Below, one piece after another: positions 24,278-31,403 of a DNA stretch of 39,688 nt (position 1 is the first letter of the stretch; every line of letters begins with the position of its first letter). The translations under genes and the position numbers were made by a program. The notes beneath the pieces were generated by a model, which was not told the origin of the DNA, did not search any database, and worked only from the letters and a program-made list of their open reading frames with translations. This DNA comes from Streptomyces fildesensis (GTDB taxonomy: Bacteria; Actinomycetota; Actinomycetes; Streptomycetales; Streptomycetaceae), in contig NZ_JAAIKO010000058.1 in NCBI RefSeq assembly GCF_016107395.1, positions 1 through 39,688 on the forward strand, in the 5' to 3' direction.

Positions 24278-25984
24278 TCAGCGGGTGGTCCACCAGGCGG
24301 TGGTGTCTGCGGGCAGGATGCTTTCGCTGCCTTCGTGGGTCAGGGCCTGGCTGGCGAGGACGAGTTCGCCAGGGGTGGGGATGGTGACCGCAGGGGCGGT
24401 GAGATTGACGGTGCAGCGCAGGAACGCGCCATCCTGGGCGGTTCGCTCGAAGCTCAAGGTCCCTTCGGGTGACTCCAGCCATCGGAGGTTGTCCGCGCCG
24501 CCGAGGGCGGGGTGCTGTCGTCGAAAGGCGAGGGCGGCGCGGTACAGCTCCAAGGTGGAGGCGGGGTCGCCGGTCTGGGCCTGGACGGACAGCTGCGCCC
24601 ACTCGGTGGGCTGTGGCAGCCAGCTGGGGCCGCCGGCATCGGGGCCGAAGCCGTACGGGGCCTCGGTGCCCGACCACGGGATGGGCACCCGGCAGCCGTC
24701 GCGGAAGCCGTCCTGGCCGGCGGCTCGGAAGTAGGAGGGGTCCTGGCGGACCTCGTCGGGCAGGTCGGTGACGTCGGGCAGGCCGAGCTCCTCGCCCTGG
24801 TAGACGTATGCCGAGCCGGGCAGGGCGAGCATCAGCAGGCTGGCGGCGCGGGCCCGGCGCAGGCCGAGTTCGCGATCTCCGGGGGTGCGGATCTGGGTGC
24901 CCAGGCCGGGGGGGTTGGCGAAGCGGGTGGCGTGGCGGGTGACGTCGTGGTTGGAGAGCACCCACGTGGTGGGCGCGCCAACGGGCCGCATCGCTTCCAG
25001 GGATTCGTCGATGACCGCACGAAGCGCTTGGGCCTGCCAGGAGCTGGCCAGGTACTGGAAGTTGAATGCTTGGTGCAGCTCGTCGGGGCGGACGTAGTTG
25101 GCGGTGCGCCGGGCGGTGGGTGTCCAAGCCTCCGCGACACCGATCCGCTCCCCCGGGTACTCATCGAGGATGGTGCGCCAGTCGCGGTAGATTTCGTGGA
25201 CGCCGTCCTGGTCGAAGCAAGGGGTGGCGCCGGTACCGAGCAGCTTGAGCTGCTCATGGGAGCCGAGGTCGGGCAGGCCGGGAGCCTTGACGAGGCCGTG
25301 GGCGACGTCGATGCGGAAGCCGTCCACTCCCCGGTCGAGCCAGAACCGCAGGATGGACCGGAATTCCTCGCGGACGGCGGGGTGGTCCCAGTTGAAGTCG
25401 GGCTGCTCGGGCGCGAACAGGTGCAGGTACCAGTCGCCGGGGGTGCTGTCAGGGTTGGTGGTACGGGTCCAGGCCGGACCACCGAAGACGGACTCCCAGT
25501 CGTTGGGAGGCAGTCCGCCGTCCTCGCCCTTGCCGGGGCGGAAGTGGTAGCGCTCGCGCAACGCCGAGCCCGGGCCTTCGCGCAGGGCGCGCTGAAACCA
25601 CTCGTGCTGATCGGAGGAGTGGTTCGGCACCAGGTCGACGATGATGCGCAGGCCCAGGTCGTGGGCGTCGGCTATCAGACGGGACGCGTCGGCGAGGGTG
25701 CCGAAGACCGGATCCACCGTCCGGTAGTCGGCCACGTCGTAGCCGGCGTCAGCCTGCGGGGAAGCGTAGAACGGGGACAGCCAGACGGCGTCGACGCCGA
25801 GGTCGCGCAGGTAGGGCAGGCGGCTACGGATGCCGGGCAGGTCGCCCATGCCGTCGCCGTCGGAGTCGGCGAAGCTGCGCGGGTACACCTGGTAGATCAC
25901 CGCGTCGCGCCACCAGTCGGCTCTGCGCTCAGCCTCGACGGGGGCGTCAGCGGGCCGATCGGTTATGGCGAGATGCTGAGTCAT
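24278..25984 (-). CDS. aglA: Cytoplasmic alpha-glucosidase (GH13)
   Basis: A 568-residue GH13 enzyme without a signal peptide that would hydrolyse imported maltose and maltodextrins to glucose. It starts the barrel with WWRDAVIYQVYPRSFADSDG. Further GH13 regions: IIVDLVPNHSSDQHEWF (region I), GFRIDVAHGL with nucleophile Asp near 225, GVAEAWT with acid/base Glu near 284 and LSNHDVTRH near 346. The Val before PNH is the type seen in alpha-1,4-specific members rather than the Thr of oligo-1,6-glucosidases. GAGG lies 7 nt before the ATG. It follows malG after 138 bases that contain a palindrome, so it may have its own promoter as well. Confidence 0.93.
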   Translation of the reverse strand: MTQHLAITDRPADAPVEAERRADWWRDAVIYQVYPRSFADSDGDGMGDLPGIRSRLPYLRDLGVDAVWLSPFYASPQADAGYDVADYRTVDPVFGTLADASRLIADAHDLGLRIIVDLVPNHSSDQHEWFQRALREGPGSALRERYHFRPGKGEDGGLPPNDWESVFGGPAWTRTTNPDSTPGDWYLHLFAPEQPDFNWDHPAVREEFRSILRFWLDRGVDGFRIDVAHGLVKAPGLPDLGSHEQLKLLGTGATPCFDQDGVHEIYRDWRTILDEYPGERIGVAEAWTPTARRTANYVRPDELHQAFNFQYLASSWQAQALRAVIDESLEAMRPVGAPTTWVLSNHDVTRHATRFANPPGLGTQIRTPGDRELGLRRARAASLLMLALPGSAYVYQGEELGLPDVTDLPDEVRQDPSYFRAAGQDGFRDGCRVPIPWSGTEAPYGFGPDAGGPSWLPQPTEWAQLSVQAQTGDPASTLELYRAALAFRRQHPALGGADNLRWLESPEGTLSFERTAQDGAFLRCTVNLTAPAVTIPTPGELVLASQALTHEGSESILPADTTAWWTTR

Positions 25985-25998
25985 AGGGTCCTCACAAC

Positions 25999-26030
25999 AG
26001 CGGTACGTAGTACCGCTATAACGTTTAGTG
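25999..26030. promoter_or_regulatory. Palindrome and operator-like site before aglA
   Basis: AGCGGTAC-GTA-GTACCGCT (25999-26017) is a perfect 8-bp inverted repeat immediately upstream of the aglA ribosome site. Adjacent is TAACGTTTAG, a compressed relative of the TAAC...GTTA sites seen before malE, malR and the second pullulanase. Either could bind a LacI-type repressor; the first could also act as an mRNA hairpin. Confidence 0.5.
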
Positions 26031-26122
26031 ACGGCGATCAGGTAGGTCGGCTCTTTGCGTCGGAACGGTGGAGCGCGGCGCGGGCGGGTATCCGGCGGGC
26101 CTCGGGATGCCCGGTGCCGGGG

Positions 26123-27004
26123 TCAGCCCTTGGTGCCGCCGGAGGTGAGGCCGGCTACCAGGTGCTTTTGGACGACGTAGAAGACCAGGGCGGCGGGGAT
26201 AGCGATGAGCACCGAGGTGGCCGCCATGTAGTTCCACTGGGAGTTGAACTGGCTCACGTAGGTCTGCAGGCCGACGGCCAGGGTGTACTGGTCCTCGGAG
26301 AGCATGAAGTGTGAGGCGTAGGCGACTTCGCCCCAGGCGGTGATGAAGGTGTAGAACGCGGCCACCGAAAGGCCCGGACGGGCGAGGGGGGCGATCAGGC
26401 GCCAGAAGGTGCCGAACGGCGACAGTCCGTCGATGCGTCCGGCTTCGTCGATGTCGACGGGGATGGTGTCGAAGTAGCCCTTGAGGAGCCAGGCGCAGTA
26501 CGGGACGGCGGTGGAGCAGTAGATCAGGATCAGGCCGCTGTAGGTGTCGAGCAGGCCCAGGTTCGCCATGATCTTGTAGAGGGGCACCATCAGGACGGCG
26601 ACGGGGAACATCTGGGTGAGCAGGAAGGTGTACATCAAGGTGCCGCGGCCCAGGAAGCGCATCCGGGAGACCGCGTAGCCGGCGCTGGCGGCGATCAGGA
26701 CGCCGATGACGGTGGTGCCGAGGGCGACGATGACCGAGTTCAGCATCCAGGTGGCGAAGTTGGTGTCCTGGATGACGTGGCCGTAGTTGGCGAGCGTGGG
26801 GTGGTTGAGGATGCGGGCGGGGTGCTGGTAGTCGAACTTGTCGCCGCCCAGCGAGATGTAGGCGATCCACACGATGGGGAACACCGCGATGAACGCCATG
26901 ACGGTGAGTGCGCCATGCAAGGTCAGGGATGATGACGTCCGGCGCCGGGTGCCCGGCCGGGGTGCTGCCGCACGGGTACGGGTGGTGGCGTGTGCGGTGG
27001 TCAT
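26123..27004 (-). CDS. malG: Maltodextrin ABC transporter permease MalG
   Basis: A 293-residue inner-membrane protein with six predicted membrane segments (ALTVMAFIAVFPIVWIAYIS at the start). The cytoplasmic EAA loop DEAGRIDGLSPFGTFWRLIA contacts the ATPase subunit. C-terminus SGGTKG. The ATG at 27004 overlaps the malF stop (ATGA at 27001-27004), so translation is coupled; the longer frame to 27079 lies inside malF. No malK lies in the locus, so it must use an ATPase encoded elsewhere, as known for MsiK in streptomycetes. Confidence 0.95.
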   Translation of the reverse strand: MTTAHATTRTRAAAPRPGTRRRTSSSLTLHGALTVMAFIAVFPIVWIAYISLGGDKFDYQHPARILNHPTLANYGHVIQDTNFATWMLNSVIVALGTTVIGVLIAASAGYAVSRMRFLGRGTLMYTFLLTQMFPVAVLMVPLYKIMANLGLLDTYSGLILIYCSTAVPYCAWLLKGYFDTIPVDIDEAGRIDGLSPFGTFWRLIAPLARPGLSVAAFYTFITAWGEVAYASHFMLSEDQYTLAVGLQTYVSQFNSQWNYMAATSVLIAIPAALVFYVVQKHLVAGLTSGGTKG

Positions 27005-27987
27005 GCGAGGGCCCCCTCGTCGTTGCGCTTGAGCCAGCGGCGGTAGACGCTCGTGAAGACCACGAGCAGGGACAGGCACAGGATGCCGACGGCGGCCGAG
27101 GAGGCGTAGTCCTGGGGCTGCTGGCCGAAGAACAGCTTGTAGGCGTACGTCACCAGGATTTGGACGCTGTCACTGTTGGTCCCGAACAGCAGGAAGATGA
27201 CGTTGAACTGGTTGAACGTCCAGATCACGCCGAGCAGGATCACGGTGCTGCTGACGGGGCGCAGGCCTGGCAGGGTGACGTTGACGAACCGCTGCCAGGC
27301 GGTGGCGCCGTCCATCTCGGCCGCTTCGTGGAGTTCGCGGGGGATGGCCTGCAGGCCGCCGAGCAGGGAGACCATCATGAACGGCACGCCGCACCAGATG
27401 TTGACACCGACAGCGGCGACCTTCTGCGCGAGCGGGTCGCTGAGCCAGGAGGGGCCGGTGATGTGGAGCAGCGCGAGGAGCTGGTTGACGGCCCCGTCGT
27501 CGGCGAGGATGAGCCGCCAGGCGAAGATGGTGACGAAGGTCGGCACGGCCCAGGGAAGGATCAGCAGCATCCGGTAGAGGCCGCGGGCGCGTATGTCGCG
27601 GTTGAGCACGACGGCCAGGGCCAGGCCGATGGCGTAGGTCAGGACGACGCAGGCGACGGTCCACGCGATCGTCCAGAATAGGTGGGGCCAGAACTGGTTG
27701 TTGGCACCTGTGAGGATGCCGACGTAGTTCGTGAGCCCGACCCAGCTGTACGTGTCGGGGATGTGGTTGGCACCGATGGTCCGTCCGACGTTCTGGCTGG
27801 TGGCGTCGGTGAAGCTCAGGTAGATCCCCTGGATCAGGGGATAGCCGACGATGGCACCCAGGACCAGGACCACCGGCAGGCACATCGCCCAGGCGTACCA
27901 GTACCGGTCGTAGGAGTACTTGATGCGGTGGAGCGGGCTCTTGCGGGGCGTGGTGCGGGCGGTCTCGCCCTGGACGGCGACGGTCAT
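27001..27987 (-). CDS. malF: Maltodextrin ABC transporter permease MalF
   Basis: A 328-residue permease. A cytoplasmic N-terminus (RTTPRKSPLHRIKYSYDRYW) precedes six predicted membrane helices, and the EAA loop is HEAAEMDGATAWQRFVNVTL. It lacks the large periplasmic P2 insertion of the E. coli protein, as usual in Gram-positives. GAGGTG sits just upstream of the ATG at 27987. It follows malE after 149 bases containing a GC-rich hairpin and overlaps malG by 4 bp. Confidence 0.95.
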   Translation of the reverse strand: MTVAVQGETARTTPRKSPLHRIKYSYDRYWYAWAMCLPVVLVLGAIVGYPLIQGIYLSFTDATSQNVGRTIGANHIPDTYSWVGLTNYVGILTGANNQFWPHLFWTIAWTVACVVLTYAIGLALAVVLNRDIRARGLYRMLLILPWAVPTFVTIFAWRLILADDGAVNQLLALLHITGPSWLSDPLAQKVAAVGVNIWCGVPFMMVSLLGGLQAIPRELHEAAEMDGATAWQRFVNVTLPGLRPVSSTVILLGVIWTFNQFNVIFLLFGTNSDSVQILVTYAYKLFFGQQPQDYASSAAVGILCLSLLVVFTSVYRRWLKRNDEGALA

Positions 27988-28092
27988 CTGACACCTCAGG
28001 GGGCAGGGGGTGCTCTGCCACGCCCCGCCGGCCTATACGCACAGGGTGCGCGGCCTGCGGAGCGGGCGGCTTCGGGAAGGGTGATGCCGGTG

Positions 28093-28129
28093 CCGGGCGG
28101 GCGCCCCGGGCGCGGGGGCGGCCGCCCGG
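28093..28129 (-). terminator. GC-rich hairpin between malE and malF
   Basis: CCGGGCGG (28093-28100) pairs with CCGCCCGG (28122-28129), and the intervening GC-rich bases can extend the structure. It lies just after the malE stop. Such hairpins commonly stabilise or attenuate the message so that the binding protein is made in excess over the permeases. Confidence 0.55.
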
Positions 28130-28136
28130 AGTCCGG

Positions 28137-29414
28137 TCACTGGGTGGCGTAGTCCGGGAGGAGCTTCTTGGCGGCGGTCGCGACGTTGTCCAGGCCGGCC
28201 TGGGTGCTTTCCCGGCCCGAGAGGATCTTGATGAGGTCGGTGCCCAGCGGGTCGTACAGGGAGCTGTACTGGGCAACCTCGAGGCGCGCTCGCCCGGAGG
28301 GAAGGACGCTCTGGTAGCCGGCGATGGCCGGGTTGGCCTTGACCGCGGGGGTGTAGGCGTCCGCTCGGGTCGGCAGCGTGGCGTTCTTAGCCGCAGTGGT
28401 GGCCTGGGTCTGGGCGGAGGTCATGAAGGCAATGAACTTCTGCGCCGCGGCCTGGTGGGCGGCGTCGGAGCCGGCGTAGGCGACGAGGTTGTGGCCACCG
28501 AGCGGGGCACCTGCCTTGCCCGCGGATCCCGCCGGGAGCGTGGCGATGCCGAGGTTGGCCTTGTCGGTGAACGCGGAGCCCTTGAAGACGTTGGCGCTCT
28601 CCCATGGGCCCTGGACGATGGCGGCGGTCTTGCCGTTGTCGAAGGCGTCCATGACGTTGGCGTAACCGTTGCTGGTGGTGTCGAGCTTGGCGACGCCGGG
28701 GGCAGTGACCAGAGCCTTGAGGGTGTCGATGCCCTTGACGGCGGCCGGAGAGTTGACGGTGATCTTCTTGGCGGCGACATCGAGCATGTCGGCGCCCTCG
28801 CCGTAGAGGAACGGCATCGCGTAGTAGCCCTGCGGGTTGAAGGCGAAACCGTCGACGCCGGCCTTCTCCTTCACAGCGGCGGCATCGGCCTTCAGCTCAT
28901 CCCACGTGGTGGGGGCGGCGGTGATGCCGGCCTTGGCGAACAGACCCTTGTTGTACATCAGCGCCAGGGTGTCGGTGACCTGGGGGATGCCGTAGAGCTT
29001 GCCCTGGTACTTGGCCTGCTGGACGAGGCTGGGCTCGAAGGCGCCGATGTCTTTGGCGGCGTCCGTACTGTCCAGCGGCGCGAGGTAGCCCGCCTGGGCG
29101 AAGGCCGGAGTCCACCCGACGTCAGCGCGCAGGACGTCGGGGGCGCCCTTGCTTCCGGCGGCGGTCTGGAACTTGCTCTGAGCGTCGGCGAAGGGCACGT
29201 TGACGTAGGTGACCTTGACGTTCGGATTGGCCTTCTCGAAGTCGGCGACCAGGGCCTTGAAGGTCGGCGCTTCGTTGGTGGCGTCCGAGGTGTCCCACCA
29301 GGTGATGGTGACGGGGCCGGAACCGGAGGAGCCGGAGCTGTTGCCCGAGCTGCAGGCACTCAGGGAGACGGTGATCGCCATTGCCAGCGCGAGGGCCGCG
29401 ATACCACGTCGCAT
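28137..29414 (-). CDS. malE: Maltose/maltodextrin-binding lipoprotein MalE
   Basis: A 425-residue substrate-binding lipoprotein. The signal peptide has the lipobox VSLSAC with the lipidated Cys at residue 21, followed by a Ser/Gly linker and VTITWWDTSDATNEAPTFKA. It contains the family 1 solute-binding features LMYNKGLFAKAGITAAPTTW and AAIVQGPWESANVF. It captures maltodextrins at the outer membrane face and delivers them to MalFG. AAGGAG precedes the ATG. First structural gene of the operon, with palindromic sites about 220-250 bases upstream. Confidence 0.95.
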   Translation of the reverse strand: MRRGIAALALAMAITVSLSACSSGNSSGSSGSGPVTITWWDTSDATNEAPTFKALVADFEKANPNVKVTYVNVPFADAQSKFQTAAGSKGAPDVLRADVGWTPAFAQAGYLAPLDSTDAAKDIGAFEPSLVQQAKYQGKLYGIPQVTDTLALMYNKGLFAKAGITAAPTTWDELKADAAAVKEKAGVDGFAFNPQGYYAMPFLYGEGADMLDVAAKKITVNSPAAVKGIDTLKALVTAPGVAKLDTTSNGYANVMDAFDNGKTAAIVQGPWESANVFKGSAFTDKANLGIATLPAGSAGKAGAPLGGHNLVAYAGSDAAHQAAAQKFIAFMTSAQTQATTAAKNATLPTRADAYTPAVKANPAIAGYQSVLPSGRARLEVAQYSSLYDPLGTDLIKILSGRESTQAGLDNVATAAKKLLPDYATQ

Positions 29415-29925
29415 GGTGACTCCTTGAAGAGGTGGGTTGTCGGATTCGAGGCCCGGGGTGGTCGCACCGGATCACCAATGGTCCGGCGGGGTAGGCGACG
29501 CGTCCCTCGGTGCGCAAGGCGTGCGATGCACCAAAGGCCCGGCCCGCGGCGGGATCCGCTGGTCACGACGGGCAGGTGCTGCCTGGAAACCCGTGAGGAG
29601 TGGGCCACGCCGACGTTCTGATGTCGACGACGTTAGCAGGCCACTAACAGGAGTTAGCTAACATTTATGTAACGCGCTGGACGCAGCGCGGACACGGTCG
29701 GAGGGAGTGAGAGGCGGCGCCGACCGCAGGCTTAAGGTGTCGCGTGCGATCAAAGTCGGCGACGATGCCGAGCCTGGCTACGGAACGCAGGCGAGGTTAG
29801 CCACAGCGGTGCGCAGACATGGCGGCGGTGGCCCACCGGGTGCCGACGGCCCCTGCGCCAGGTGCGGGGTGCGGGGCGGAGCCTGCCGCGCATGTGGGTG
29901 CAGAGAAAGGCAGGGCCGCTCCGGA
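29415..29925. other. malR-malE intergenic region
   Basis: Some 510 bases with no gene. The 29632-29662 cluster of inverted half-sites is the notable feature and marks the likely malE promoter. The part nearer malR (29690-29925) is plain GC-rich sequence in which I see no coding frame or clear hairpin. Confidence 0.6.
29632..29662. promoter_or_regulatory. Candidate MalR operator cluster before malE
   Basis: Four alternating half-sites: GTTAG (29632), CTAAC (29644), GTTAG (29653) and CTAAC (29658). They form TAACAGGAGTTA (29645-29656) and the perfect palindrome GTTAGCTAAC (29653-29662). TAAC-N4-GTTA is also found before malR and the rightward pullulanase. The even spacing suggests cooperative binding of a LacI-family dimer. 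Confidence 0.6.
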
Positions 29926-31023
29926 TCAGGCGTTGGGCAGGCCTGTGCTCTGTGCGGCGGGCACGCGCGCGCTGGAGTCGCGCACGATCAAGCTGGTACC
30001 GAGCAGTTGATGCGGGTGCTGGTCCTCACCGCGGATGGCGGAGATGAGGAAGTCCGCGGCGGTCCGTCCTTTGGCGGCGATGGCCTGCCGGACACTGGTC
30101 AGACGCGGCCGGAGCCACGCCGATTCCGGCAGGTCGTCGAAACCGGTGACCGAGACGTCTTCGGGTACGCGCAGGCCGAGGTCGTGCAGGGCGTCGACCG
30201 CCCCGAAGGCCAGGATGTCGGACAGAGCGATGATGGCGGTGGGCGCCGCCTCAGCAGTAGCCATCAGGGCTTTCGCCGCTCGGTAGCCATCCATCCGGGT
30301 GGCGGGAACCTCGACGAGGTTGATGTCCTTCAGGTCCATGCCCACCTGGGAAAGCGCGTCGGCGACTCCGGCCATCCGGCGGGCCAGCGGGCCCCGATAG
30401 CCGCGCTCCGCCCGCTCCGGGCCGGGGTCGATCGAGAGCAGCGCCATCCGGCGGTGGCCGAGTTCCAGGATGTGCCGGGTGACTTCGCGCGCCCCGCTCT
30501 CGTCGTCGACGTCGACGCTCGGCACATCGGCCCAGGGGCTACTGTCCACCAAGACGAACGGGATGCCGCGCCGTTGGAGTTCGGCGACCTCACCGCGGTC
30601 GTGCTCCAGTCCGCACACCACGAATCCGTCGACCGCCGCGTACGGAATCGCCTTCAGCATGGAATCGCGCAGCGGCGGGGTGAGCAGCAGCGTGAAACCC
30701 TGTTCATCGCAGACTTGACCTACTCCGGTGAGGAACCGGGCGTAGTACGGGTTCTCCATGATCTTGGCGAGGTTCTGGGGCAACAGGACACCCAGCGACT
30801 GCGTCTGCCCTGCCTGCAGCATCCGCGCCAGGGTGTTCGGAGAGTATCCGAGCTCCTTGGCGGCGGCGAAAATCCGGTCGCGGGTGGCCACCGAGAGCCG
30901 TTCGGGACTGTTGAAGGCGAAAGAGACCGCCGAACGGGACACTCCCACCATCTTCGCCACATCCGTGGAGGTGGGACGCGACCGCCCGCCGGCCGAGGCA
31001 GCTCCTGACGCGCTCGCCGACAT
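29926..31023 (-). CDS. malR: LacI-family repressor MalR
   Basis: A protein of about 365 residues. The helix-turn-helix is TDVAKMVGVSRSAVSFAFNS followed by the hinge helix segment PNTLARMLQAG. The periplasmic-binding-protein-like effector domain covers the rest (SLGVLLPQN, VDGFVVCGLEHD, ITALSDILAFG-type AIIALSDILAFG, VTGFDDLPESAW). It should repress the mal genes in the absence of maltodextrins. The position upstream of malE in the same direction matches known streptomycete mal loci. The start is ATG 31023 or the adjacent 31026 (GGGGA just upstream); the frame open to 31176 is not used. Confidence 0.93.
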   Translation of the reverse strand: MSASASGAASAGGRSRPTSTDVAKMVGVSRSAVSFAFNSPERLSVATRDRIFAAAKELGYSPNTLARMLQAGQTQSLGVLLPQNLAKIMENPYYARFLTGVGQVCDEQGFTLLLTPPLRDSMLKAIPYAAVDGFVVCGLEHDRGEVAELQRRGIPFVLVDSSPWADVPSVDVDDESGAREVTRHILELGHRRMALLSIDPGPERAERGYRGPLARRMAGVADALSQVGMDLKDINLVEVPATRMDGYRAAKALMATAEAAPTAIIALSDILAFGAVDALHDLGLRVPEDVSVTGFDDLPESAWLRPRLTSVRQAIAAKGRTAADFLISAIRGEDQHPHQLLGTSLIVRDSSARVPAAQSTGLPNA

Positions 31024-31067
31024 CATGTTCCCCGCATCCGTAGGCACCTTCGCTGCTACCAAAACGA

Positions 31068-31079
31068 TAACGCACGTTA
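31068..31079. promoter_or_regulatory. Candidate MalR operator before malR
   Basis: TAACGCACGTTA is a perfect inverted repeat of TAACG around CA, about 45 bases upstream of the malR start. It fits the TAACR-N2-YGTTA pattern and suggests autoregulation. Confidence 0.55.
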
Positions 31080-31220
31080 CTAACACCCATACGTCATAGG
31101 CGCAGAAACCTGCTTCCGCCCGCCCGAGGGACCTGAGGGACCTGGTGGCCCGGCCGGACATGGCGCTGAGCGGCACAAGTTTCGGCCGGTACCTTGACCC
31201 CCTCGTCGTTTACCCATTAT

Positions 31221-31238
31221 TAACATGTGTTAGCAACG
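31221..31238. promoter_or_regulatory. Candidate MalR operator before the rightward pullulanase
   Basis: TAACATGTGTTA (31221-31232) has arms TAACA and TGTTA around TG. It continues as GTTAGCAACG, which resembles the GTTAGCTAAC site before malE. It lies about 175 bases upstream of the rightward pullulanase start. Confidence 0.55.
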
Positions 31239-31403
31239 TACCAATGGCTCTGTGGCCTCCACCGGCTGCCGCGCAAGCCCTCCAGGGACCTGCCGGTTGC
31301 GGTCGGCGCGACACCACCCGGACAAGTGCCTGACTCCTCCTGCTCACCCGCTGTCCCGCCCGCGTGCTCCCCGCCGCCGGAGCCCTACTGGAGGTTCCAT
31401 CAC

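Noticed and set aside
24204..25127. N-terminal extension of the pullulanase frame (would give 1,421 residues)
   Set aside because: It overlaps aglA in another frame, has shadow composition and precedes a proper signal peptide with its own ribosome site at 24203.
24512..26314. 600-residue open frame on the plus strand opposite aglA
   Set aside because: Gly/Val-rich antisense shadow of a well-recognised GH13 gene.
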